Source: Bacillus massilinigeriensis (GTDB taxonomy: Bacteria; Bacillota; Bacilli; Bacillales; Cytobacillaceae). From it: a stretch of DNA of 64,000 nt. Of the stretch, positions 38,461-46,093 are shown one piece after another; the stretch's first letter is position 1, and each line of letters begins with the position of its first letter. Below the pieces are notes generated by a model, which did no database searches, was not told the origin of the DNA, and saw only the letters and a program-made list of their open reading frames with translations. The stretch covers positions 3,593,719 to 3,657,718 of the forward strand of contig NZ_LT630337.1 in NCBI RefSeq assembly GCF_900117315.1, given 5' to 3'. The position numbers and the translations under genes were made by a program.

Positions 38461-39015
38461 TTAATGTGCTTCAATTAAACCGTAGCGGCCGTCCTTACGT
38501 TTATAAACAACGTTTGTACGGTTTGTTTCTGCATTTGTGAATACATAGAAGCTGTGTCCTAGCATATTCATTTGTAGGATGGCTTCTTCGCTATCCATTG
38601 GTTTTAAATCGAAGCTTTTTTGACGAACAAGTTCAAGTTCATTATCCTCTTCTACTTGTGGAGCATCTGCTTCTTCAGAAACTGTTTTGAAAAGGATATC
38701 CGCATTTCCTTTTTCACGGAATTTTCGGTTAACTTTTGTTTTATGTTTACGAATTTGACGTTCTAATTTATCGGTAATTAAGTCAATTCCCGCATACATA
38801 TCCTCATTTGCTTCTTCTGCACGTAATACTAGTTGTGGTAGAGGAATCGTTACCTCAACCTTCGACTTTTTATCATTATAAACCTTTAGGTTCACGTTGA
38901 CATTTGCTTCAGGTGTTTCAATAAAATACCGTTCCAATTTAGAAATCTTCTTTTCAACATACTCTCTAATTGCTGGAGTTACCTCAATGTTTTCTCCACG
39001 AACGTTATAATTCAT
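38461..39015 (-). CDS. hpf: Long-form ribosome hibernation promoting factor
   Basis: 184 residues: N-terminal HPF/RaiA domain (1-105, MNYNVRGENIEVTPAIREYV) that sits in the decoding centre, and the C-terminal dimerisation domain (about 125-184, KSFDLKPMDSEEAILQMNML) that pairs two ribosomes into 100S dimers. Called yvyD in B. subtilis, a general stress gene. Start ATG 39015 behind AGGAGG. The 420-bp gap upstream (39016-39437) presumably contains its promoters; none could be assigned to a sigma factor with confidence. Confidence 0.95.
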   Translation of the reverse strand: MNYNVRGENIEVTPAIREYVEKKISKLERYFIETPEANVNVNLKVYNDKKSKVEVTIPLPQLVLRAEEANEDMYAGIDLITDKLERQIRKHKTKVNRKFREKGNADILFKTVSEEADAPQVEEDNELELVRQKSFDLKPMDSEEAILQMNMLGHSFYVFTNAETNRTNVVYKRKDGRYGLIEAH

Positions 39016-39437
39016 AGATGAACTCCTCCTTCTCTTTTCCAATTACTCTGACTTTTTAGGGTGTTCCATCCCAATCACTAACCCCAAAAGCCACTTAGTC
39101 TTTATTTAAGACTATGTATATAGATTCTATTTTAACCTATAAAACTCCTGCTAAAACAGTGAAAAAGTATGATAAATTTGTCGAAATAGTGAAGGGATTT
39201 TATGAATAGCTGCAGGTAATGGTTTGGAAAAATTCACTTTTTTTCCATATTCACTCATTCGAAATCATAGGGTATTTAGGTCCATTTGTCGAATGATTTG
39301 ATATAGGATTTTTTGAAAAATCGAGTTAGAATGCCGTGTTTTCCTCTTTGGTTTATGGACTCATTTGAGCTGTAGCATTTCGTTTTTCTGAGTATAAAAT
39401 GGTTTTTATTATTTTTATATGTGAGGAGAGAAAGACT

Positions 39438-40523
39438 ATGGAACTTGAACAAATTTCTTTGGATTTAGTGGGAAGTGAGCTTGCTGAGGATATTTTCTCT
39501 GATCAAGGAATTTTGCTTTTAAAAAAAGGAACGGTCTTAAACGAAACCCATATATTGTTGCTGCAGAATTATCGGTTTGGGGAGAGAATCTCTGTCGATT
39601 TAAGCAGCAGAGAACCATCCGTTGATCCAAGGAAATCACCTACCGCCAAACCATATAAGTCCTTTCAATCACAGGTTAAGGAGGCCTTCCGTCGTCTAGT
39701 GAATGGGCAAACGGTTGACCTAGCCGACATTAGAGGGACTTATAAGCTCCTTGTTACACTATCCTTGCAGGATTTAGCCATTTTGCCTGTCATTCAAAAA
39801 GAAATCAATAAATCCGAATATTTATTTCAGCATAGCGTTAACAGCGGAATCATCGCGGCTATGATTGGCAAGCTACTAGGCTTCAGTCGGAACGAATGCT
39901 ATTTACTAGCCGAAATGGGGTTATTCCATGACATTGGCATGCTTAAGGTCGATGAAGAATTATACGACAATGAACTGCCACTAACGAAAAGTGAATTCGA
40001 ACAAATTCAAAAGCACACAGAATATGGCTGTGAGATTTTATCTGTGATACCTGAACTGGACCCCATCATTACCCAAACGGCTCTATATCATCATGAAAGA
40101 TTGAACGGCACCGGTTACCCGAACCAAATTAAACAGGGCGATATCCCATTTTATATTCAGATCATTTCAGTCGCTGACTGCTTCAATGCCATGAGTATGA
40201 AACGGAATTATGGAGAAAAGAAAAATCACTTCAACGGGGTTTACGAGCTCATTGACCAAACCCATAAAAATTATTTAAATCCAGCGATTGTCGTTCCGTT
40301 TGTTGGGTATATTATGAGGCAGCATCTACATCAAGAGGTGATGTTGAGCAACGGTAAAGTTGGTGAGATCGTATTTATTCATGAGAATGAGCCGCATCAG
40401 CCTTTGGTGAGGGTGGAGGATGAGTATTTTGATTTGAGGGAGAGGGTTTCTTTGAGGATTGTTGGGGTGGCGGATGATAAGGATGCCCAGGAAGTAAGTG
40501 ACGAATTAAGTTCTGTTCATTGA
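39438..40523 (+). CDS. HD-GYP domain c-di-GMP phosphodiesterase-like protein
   Basis: 361 residues: N-terminal part unlike a receiver (about 1-130), then an HD-GYP domain with HSVNSG near 136, metal-binding HDIG near 173 and HHERLNGTGYP near 223, the GYP signature being complete. Likely hydrolyses c-di-GMP and so favours motility. It is the only plus-strand gene in the secA-to-flagellin stretch and sits between hpf and the fliT side of the flagellar cluster. Start ATG 39438 behind GAGGAGAG rather than 13 codons earlier. Confidence 0.88.
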   Translation: MELEQISLDLVGSELAEDIFSDQGILLLKKGTVLNETHILLLQNYRFGERISVDLSSREPSVDPRKSPTAKPYKSFQSQVKEAFRRLVNGQTVDLADIRGTYKLLVTLSLQDLAILPVIQKEINKSEYLFQHSVNSGIIAAMIGKLLGFSRNECYLLAEMGLFHDIGMLKVDEELYDNELPLTKSEFEQIQKHTEYGCEILSVIPELDPIITQTALYHHERLNGTGYPNQIKQGDIPFYIQIISVADCFNAMSMKRNYGEKKNHFNGVYELIDQTHKNYLNPAIVVPFVGYIMRQHLHQEVMLSNGKVGEIVFIHENEPHQPLVRVEDEYFDLRERVSLRIVGVADDKDAQEVSDELSSVH

Positions 40524-40533
40524 AATAGATAAA

Positions 40534-40561
40534 CCCGCCTATTTGTGTAGGCGGGATTTTT
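40534..40561. terminator. Bidirectional terminator
   Basis: CCCGCCTA / TAGGCGGG with T-run on the plus strand and A-run upstream; separates the converging HD-GYP and fliT-side transcripts. Confidence 0.85.
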
Positions 40562-40566
40562 ATTGA

Positions 40567-40956
40567 TTAATTGACTAATTTTAATTGTGGTTGTAGTCCT
40601 GCCTTCCATTCTGCAAAAGCAGGATAAAGCTGCTCACGAATAATCGTTTGCTTTTGAATGGGGTCATTCCAGACGCCTTCGAGTTTTTCTGCCTGTTGGA
40701 TGACACCGTGGAAGGCTTTAATATTTTGAATTAATGCCGACTCATTTTTCAAAAGCTCAGCTAGCTGATCATTTGTAACGATGATCTGCTGAAAAGCAGT
40801 GATTATATCGCCAATTAATTGATTCGTAGCTGTAAGCTCAATGTTTTCAAAGCTAGTAATGATATAGGAAAAAGCTTCTTCGATGGTATCTAGTAATTCT
40901 GTATATTGGCCAATCATTTGAAATTGGTCCTCATTAAGTTTTGTCAATCGGTTCAC
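40567..40956 (-). CDS. Hypothetical helical protein in the fliD-fliS-fliT operon
   Basis: 129 residues, predicted all-alpha, acidic, without signal or membrane segment. Not recognised. It follows fliT after a gap of a few bases and is probably its cotranscribed partner. By size and helical character a flagellar export chaperone-like role is possible, but this is only position-based inference. Confidence 0.7.
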   Translation of the reverse strand: MNRLTKLNEDQFQMIGQYTELLDTIEEAFSYIITSFENIELTATNQLIGDIITAFQQIIVTNDQLAELLKNESALIQNIKAFHGVIQQAEKLEGVWNDPIQKQTIIREQLYPAFAEWKAGLQPQLKLVN

Positions 40957-41310
40957 CTATTTTCTCTTATCGTAAAACATCCCATCGGAAGAAGATAAGT
41001 TTTGGTATGGGTTAACGTATTTATTGTTTGAGACCTTTTTCTGACTGAGGCCTCTAATATCAAGCTGAATTTGTCGCTTTTGTTTTTCAAGGAGCAAGTT
41101 CAGCCGATCATTTAAGTCAAAAATCCTTTTCATCGTCGCTTGGTCTTCCTGATTTAGGGGCTTTTTGATTTCATGCATGACTTTTTCACGTAAATCAAGC
41201 AGCTGTTGAACTCGTTCAATTCTACCATCGCGCTCTTCTTGTTGCTCAGGCTTTTCTAGTAGCTCGATTAACTCGACCGTATATTGATAGAATTCCTGAA
41301 CCGGGTTCAT
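40957..41310 (-). CDS. fliT: Flagellar protein FliT
   Basis: 117 residues, helical (MNPVQEFYQYTVELIELLEK), matching FliT, the chaperone for the filament cap protein FliD. Start ATG 41310 overlaps the fliS stop by one base (TAATG), so I reject the 20-codon longer frame. Cotranscribed with fliD-fliS. Confidence 0.8.
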   Translation of the reverse strand: MNPVQEFYQYTVELIELLEKPEQQEERDGRIERVQQLLDLREKVMHEIKKPLNQEDQATMKRIFDLNDRLNLLLEKQKRQIQLDIRGLSQKKVSNNKYVNPYQNLSSSDGMFYDKRK

Positions 41311-41711
41311 TATATTTGTCCGCCTTGACCAAATTGCTTCTGGCGATTGATTTGGATAACCCGCTTCCATGTGTCACGGAATTCTGTAACTAAGGCAGCC
41401 GCTTCATCAAGAATGGCCACATCGTTTTTAAGATTCGCATCAATCAGCTGACGATTGATAAAATCGTATAGGCTCATCATGTTTTTGGAAATCTCGATGT
41501 CCATATTTAATGTAACCATCAGTTCACTGATGATATTTTGTGCCTTTTGTAGGTTAAGGTTTTTTTGCTCGATATTGTTTTCCTTAATCGCAACACGGGC
41601 AAGATTGATGAATTTTATGCAACCGTTATATAACATTAACGTCATCTCACCAGGTGATGCAGTCGTTACTGCATTTTGTTGGTAGGATTCGTATGGATTT
41701 TTAATTGCCAT
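41310..41711 (-). CDS. fliS: Flagellin chaperone FliS
   Basis: 133 residues. N-terminal NPYESYQQNAVTTASPGEMT and LMLYNGCIKFI are diagnostic. FliS binds the C-terminal D0 helices of flagellin in the cytoplasm and keeps it unfolded for export; in Bacillus it also links to FliW. Note that the flagellin C-terminus it binds is encoded by the exon behind the group I intron. Confidence 0.95.
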   Translation of the reverse strand: MAIKNPYESYQQNAVTTASPGEMTLMLYNGCIKFINLARVAIKENNIEQKNLNLQKAQNIISELMVTLNMDIEISKNMMSLYDFINRQLIDANLKNDVAILDEAAALVTEFRDTWKRVIQINRQKQFGQGGQI

Positions 41712-41741
41712 TGATTTGTTCTCTCCTTTTTGAATCAGGGA

Positions 41742-43841
41742 TTAACTACTGAAATAGTTCGATAAATACATAGACTGTGAATTAGATCGCTGGATTGCCT
41801 GCTCCATCGCTGTGAATTGACGCCAGTAGCGATCTTCTAGCATTTCGAGCTTGTCCTCGAAGCGATCGATTTGGTCGTCGACGTTGTCTAGCTGTTTGCC
41901 GAGAGTGAATGTATCGTTTACTGAAAAGGAGTTACCCGCCTTCAGCTTTAGTTTATCCATCGTACCAGATACCGTTTCGTACAAACGCTGGACAATCCCT
42001 TTTTGGCTTGTAGTTATTCCATCTCCTCTAAAAAGGTTTTCTACAGAATCTGGATCCGCTTCTATTGCCTTTTTTAGAGCTGCTTCGTCAATTTCTAATT
42101 TTCCGCCTTCTAAGTAGTTTGCAGTTGTTTTGATTCCAATTTTTGAAAGCTGGTTAAATGCAGCCGCTGTTTTATCATTTGTCACGGATTGAGAGAAATT
42201 TGTGCGCATTCCATATAATACGGAAGATAGAATGGTATCATTTTTCAGCAAACCACTCCTAGCCTTTTCTTCCCATAGCTCTTGTTGTTTATCGGAAAGC
42301 TCTTCACGCTGATCATCTGTTAATGGAGTATAGTCACGATAACGTGTTTCACTGGTCTTCTTATTAATTTTGTCAATTAATTCATTGTATTTTGTGACAA
42401 AGTCTTTGATATTGTTAAATACATCTTCTGCTTTATTGCTTATTGAAATACTTACTGGATTGGTAAATTCCTGTTTTACTGTAAAAGTGACACCATTCAT
42501 TTCGAAGGTGTTCGATGTTCTTTCGGTTGCAAGACCGTTGATGGATAATTTCGCATTTTTTCCTTCGACCTTAATAGTAGCTCCTTTAAAACGTAGAACA
42601 TCGTTTATAAAACTCCCATTAGTAAAAATTTCCTGACCATTTTTATTAAAATCCCCTGTTTCGGTACGTGTCAATGAAAGTTGGCCAGTATGTGAATCGT
42701 AAAACATATTAGCTCCGACGCTGGAACTATTTACTCTATTTATTACATTATTGAGAGACTCACTACCTGAGATTAAGAAATCGGCATGTCTTTCTCCTTT
42801 AGATGTGTAAGTGTCCATGGAGAAATTGGTGAATTTGTGGTCGTATGCGATAGAGACACTCGTAATGGTTTCTGCACCCTCAGCAGGTAAAGGCATTTTC
42901 TCATTAAAGGTAATCAAACCAGTATTCTTATCTACGGTTCCAACCACTTCATAACTACCATCATCTTTTTCTTTTTTTATATTATTTCCATCAATAATAA
43001 AAGTTGGTGCTGTACCTACCACATTTCCATCTTTATCTTTTTCAGTAAGTGTAAACGTTGAAATAGTATTTATTGCACCCTGTGATAGCTGCCAGGTTTT
43101 TGTATCCTTTGATAGTGTTAGATTCTCTGTGCGATTTTTTGCTACGTAGTTTATATTGACAACACTATCTTTAGCAAGTGATTTTCCAAATTCCATAGAC
43201 CCATCGGCTTTTATCAGAACTTGGTTTTCTTTTAAAGGCAATGGATTATTAGAAGGATCTCTAGGATAATCCGTTACTGCGTCAAAACCAATACCATTTA
43301 CTTGAACACTCCAAGAACTTAGTTCGTCTGTTTTTATATTGGACATATCACCAAAACTAACAATCTTACCATCTGCAGTTGTTGTAATATTCTTACTAAG
43401 CACAGCTCCGTCTCTCCATACATTTGTTCCTGGATAAGTAAAATTATCCTTTTGACTGTAGAGACTTTTGCTAGTATCAAGTTCTGTATTATATATTTTA
43501 CCGCCATTCACCTTTGTCTCAGCGCTAGCTAGCTGAGTGACATTTGAAATAGTATAAGAAGAAACACTTGCTCCACTACTAGCTACAGCAGTTAATTTAG
43601 ACTCATCAGTTGAGGCTGTTTGCCTTGATCTATATTTGGAGGTTAGTTTCATTTGTGTAAGCTCAGCTCTAAAATCTAGAAGCAATGTATTCATAGAACG
43701 ATAATCATCACGTTGCCATTCTATTATCTGCTTCTTCTGCTTTAATTTATCTAATCCAGTTCTCTGAGCCTTCATCAATTCAGAAACCATCGTATCAATA
43801 TCCATTCCACTGGCTAAACCGCCAATCCGCATGTTACCCAA
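41742..43841 (-). CDS. fliD: Flagellar cap protein FliD
   Basis: 699 residues, longer than the about 500 residues of B. subtilis FliD because of an expanded variable middle (about residues 100-380). N-terminal MRIGGLASGMDIDTMVSELM and C-terminal coiled-coil end are conserved and form the pentameric cap that folds flagellin at the filament tip. Start is TTG 43841 with AAGGTG eight bases upstream, which gives the usual short leader before IGGLASG. Confidence 0.93.
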   Translation of the reverse strand: MGNMRIGGLASGMDIDTMVSELMKAQRTGLDKLKQKKQIIEWQRDDYRSMNTLLLDFRAELTQMKLTSKYRSRQTASTDESKLTAVASSGASVSSYTISNVTQLASAETKVNGGKIYNTELDTSKSLYSQKDNFTYPGTNVWRDGAVLSKNITTTADGKIVSFGDMSNIKTDELSSWSVQVNGIGFDAVTDYPRDPSNNPLPLKENQVLIKADGSMEFGKSLAKDSVVNINYVAKNRTENLTLSKDTKTWQLSQGAINTISTFTLTEKDKDGNVVGTAPTFIIDGNNIKKEKDDGSYEVVGTVDKNTGLITFNEKMPLPAEGAETITSVSIAYDHKFTNFSMDTYTSKGERHADFLISGSESLNNVINRVNSSSVGANMFYDSHTGQLSLTRTETGDFNKNGQEIFTNGSFINDVLRFKGATIKVEGKNAKLSINGLATERTSNTFEMNGVTFTVKQEFTNPVSISISNKAEDVFNNIKDFVTKYNELIDKINKKTSETRYRDYTPLTDDQREELSDKQQELWEEKARSGLLKNDTILSSVLYGMRTNFSQSVTNDKTAAAFNQLSKIGIKTTANYLEGGKLEIDEAALKKAIEADPDSVENLFRGDGITTSQKGIVQRLYETVSGTMDKLKLKAGNSFSVNDTFTLGKQLDNVDDQIDRFEDKLEMLEDRYWRQFTAMEQAIQRSNSQSMYLSNYFSS

Positions 43842-43856
43842 AATCCATCACCTTCT

Positions 43857-44219
43857 TTATATCTTTTTATCTACCATTAATCCGAGAAATTCTTTCATCG
43901 CTGCGTACATATCTAGTACCTTTTTTGAAGGAATCTCTCTTATTACTTCATGTGTATTTTCATCTATTAATTTCACAAAATATTCATCTAGTTTTTCGTG
44001 ATATTCAAATTTCAAAGAGGTATGGGTCGGTTGAATAAAATCATTCAAACCCTGAACTACATCTTTAATATCCTTTTGTTTTACCTTAACCTTATCTTGG
44101 CTTTCTTCTTTTGATTGATTAGCTGGCTGTTCCATTCCCTTTGGCACTTCATTTCTGAAATGATTATCTGACATTCTTGGTTGAGGGGATACCGTATTTG
44201 CTCCTATTTGATTAATCAT
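43857..44219 (-). CDS. flaG: FlaG family protein (YvyC)
   Basis: 120 residues with a disordered polar N-terminus and a C-terminal FlaG domain (SLKFEYHEKLDEYFVKLIDE ... EIPSKKVLDMYAAMKEFLG). FlaG proteins influence filament length. Start ATG 44219 seven bases behind GGAGG. Directly upstream of fliD, as in B. subtilis. A GTCGATAT at 44235-44245 on the minus strand could be part of a sigma-D promoter. Confidence 0.9.
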   Translation of the reverse strand: MINQIGANTVSPQPRMSDNHFRNEVPKGMEQPANQSKEESQDKVKVKQKDIKDVVQGLNDFIQPTHTSLKFEYHEKLDEYFVKLIDENTHEVIREIPSKKVLDMYAAMKEFLGLMVDKKI

Positions 44220-44325
44220 ATCCATTCCTCCTCGGATGACATTCCTATTTTTTATATCGACAAATCTACACAAATATTGAGGTTTTCTGTCCCAAAATAA
44301 TTATTGTTTATATATCAAAAAAAAT

Positions 44326-44350
44326 ACCCCTTATAGCTGAGGATAAGAGG
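44326..44350 (-). terminator. Terminator behind the 76-codon gene
   Basis: On the minus strand ACCTCTTAT pairs with ATAAGGGGT and is followed by TTTTTTTT. Confidence 0.65.
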
Positions 44351-44363
44351 TAAATAAATTTCA

Positions 44364-44594
44364 TTATACTTTTATATCTAGAAATTGTGAAAAAGGAGAG
44401 GGCTGTTGAATCTCACGAATAGTTTTGGCTGGATCATTAATTGCCTCTCTAATTTTACCTTTTATCACTTCTTCCGCAGCCTGTTTATTTTCTAGTACTA
44501 ATTGTGCCATTGGACTTTGGATTTGTATTCCCCCGATGTTAAAACCCAAATCGACGAACCCCCTTTTTATTCCAAATAATTCTGTCATAATCAT
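44364..44594 (-). CDS. Hypothetical 76-residue protein in the flagellin region
   Basis: Not recognised. No signal peptide or membrane segment; a central segment IQSPMAQLVLENKQAAEEVI is probably helical. It has its own terminator and lies between flaG and the homing endonuclease. Translation signals are weak, so it may be a small flagellar accessory protein or spurious. Confidence 0.45.
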   Translation of the reverse strand: MIMTELFGIKRGFVDLGFNIGGIQIQSPMAQLVLENKQAAEEVIKGKIREAINDPAKTIREIQQPSPFSQFLDIKV

Positions 44595-44717
44595 AGCAGA
44601 AAAGGATTGAATATTAAATCATTTTAATTAGTTCTCAGTAATTGTATTTTACTTATTGTATTACAGGAACAAACGTTCTATATTAAAGAGAGAGATTTAT
44701 ATTGGAAGGGGATTAAA

Positions 44718-45659
44718 TTGGAAAACTTAAATGAATTAAAAGAATCCTTTTTCTCTTCTATTTGCGGAAAACTGTTAGGAGATGGATGTATTACTTGCCA
44801 AGTTGGTAGAAGTCCCAGATTTCAATTTATACATAAGTTATCAGATTTTGAATGGTGTTATTATTGTTATCAACAGCTCAAGCCTTTCATTCCTCTCAAT
44901 CCCCCTATTTATAGAAAAATCCAAGATGCAAGAGTATCACAAGGCTATACAGAAAGTTACATGGTCCAATCAAAAACATCAAATATCATTACTTATCTTG
45001 AATCCATTTGGTATCAAAACAGGAGAAAAATAGTCCCATTTAATTACTTGGATAAATTTTTAGATGCAAAGGCATTGGCATGGTGGTATCTTGACGATGG
45101 TCATTTAAAGATAGAGAACAAAGTACCAAGAAAAATAATTCTATCAACAGACAACTTTAAACGTAAGGAAAATCAACGTTTAATCGATCTAATAGAACAA
45201 AAATTTTCCCTGTATTTCTCATTAGATGGTCAAAACCGTCTAGTAATTTATAATCAGCTACAAATTTATTATTTCTATCGTTTAGTTGAACCGTTCCTTC
45301 CTCCAGTAATGGAGAGGAAAATGATAAAAATGAATTCTATTAACCCAAGGAAGTCACCAAAGAGAACGACAATTTGTCTTCCGAAAGATATCTATTTAAG
45401 CAAACCCACATTTGAAGTGAATAGTCATTTATGTACTTTACCCAATCTCTTAAACATTTTCTCTAACCGAGATAGTTTTTTGGACTATTATAAAAAAATA
45501 TCCTTATATATAAAAAATCACAAGGATACTAAAGCTTACCAAATTTATATTGAATCTAAGTATTGGAAATATATAAATGATATAAAAGGAATAACTGGAC
45601 TTACGATCAGTCAAATAGTTTTGGTTTGTATTTTATTAAATAACAAAATATTATTATAG
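44718..45659 (+). CDS. Free-standing LAGLIDADG homing endonuclease
   Basis: 313 residues with two LAGLIDADG helices: SSICGKLLGDG (residues 13-23, Asp22) and ALAWWYLDDG (119-128, Asp126/127), the layout of a monomeric two-domain enzyme that makes a double-strand cut at a 20-30 bp target. Start is TTG 44718, six bases behind GGAAGGGG. It is convergent with, and adjacent to, the orphan flagellin exon and its group I intron, and on the opposite strand, not inside the intron. It probably moves or moved one of the flagellin introns; the target is presumably an intron-less flagellin site. Activity not provable from sequence. Confidence 0.88.
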   Translation: MENLNELKESFFSSICGKLLGDGCITCQVGRSPRFQFIHKLSDFEWCYYCYQQLKPFIPLNPPIYRKIQDARVSQGYTESYMVQSKTSNIITYLESIWYQNRRKIVPFNYLDKFLDAKALAWWYLDDGHLKIENKVPRKIILSTDNFKRKENQRLIDLIEQKFSLYFSLDGQNRLVIYNQLQIYYFYRLVEPFLPPVMERKMIKMNSINPRKSPKRTTICLPKDIYLSKPTFEVNSHLCTLPNLLNIFSNRDSFLDYYKKISLYIKNHKDTKAYQIYIESKYWKYINDIKGITGLTISQIVLVCILLNNKILL

Positions 45660-45677
45660 CCCCAAAATCACTCAAAA

Positions 45678-45702
45678 GGGATTCTAGTAAAACTAGAATC
45701 CC
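45678..45702. terminator. Flagellin-type terminator
   Basis: GGGATTCTAGT and ACTAGAATCCC, perfect 11-bp stem, AAA loop. It resembles the CTAGTAAAACTAG hairpin behind the intact flagellin gene (54142), so it belongs to a flagellin 3' end. It also separates the convergent endonuclease gene. Confidence 0.85.
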
Positions 45703-45719
45703 TAATTTGACTATAAGTA

Positions 45720-45770
45720 TTAACGAAGGAGTTGTAAAACTCCTTGTGGTTGTTGGTTGGCTTGCTTTGC
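45720..45770 (-). pseudogene. Orphan flagellin 3' exon (third copy)
   Basis: Seventeen codons reading AKQANQQPQGVLQLLR and stop, the extreme C-terminus of a flagellin. It follows the 3' end of a group I intron and precedes a flagellin-type terminator, but no matching 5' exon exists: the sequence upstream of the intron is the complete 3' end of another flagellin copy. It is either the remnant of a deleted third tandem flagellin or an alternative last exon. Confidence 0.85.
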
Positions 45771-46093
45771 CGCTATGTCTTTCGATCATAGAATAGACTA
45801 TATCTTCACCCTTGCTTCACTAAGGGGCTGGGCACTTCGAACAGCATTTGCTGCTCTACGAGATTCATAGTCATAGCTTTCACTTTAGACCGTGTTCTCT
45901 AGTCGTTGAACCTTCTCCAGAGTTTCCTCACAGGAGCTTGGCTGCTGATTATCCATTGTTTCATCTTCATCATTTTCACACCTTCACGCTGACCGTTTCC
46001 AATTACGTTGTAGTTGATGAAGCTTTAGGAAGTTCCAGCAATTCACCCAGTGATTCTCTTATCCGTTACCAGATAAGACGCCCTTAAACCAAC
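45771..46093 (-). ncRNA. Group I intron C (divergent from introns A and B)
   Basis: Carries the group I core: P-element GAATTGCTGGAA, Q-element AATCAGCAGCCAAGC (P4 pairing TTGCTG/CAGCAG), R-element GTTCAACGACTAG and S-element AAGATATAGTC (P7 pairing GACTA/TAGTC). P2 is CTTATC/GATAAG where intron A has CCTAGC/GCTAG, a compensated change. The guide GGGCGT (46078-46083) would pair perfectly with ATGCTT, i.e. the codons AML of a flagellin, so its native site is AML|AKQANQQ. The 3' splice point is after G at 45771. The 5' boundary is not defined because the native 5' exon is absent. Confidence 0.85.
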
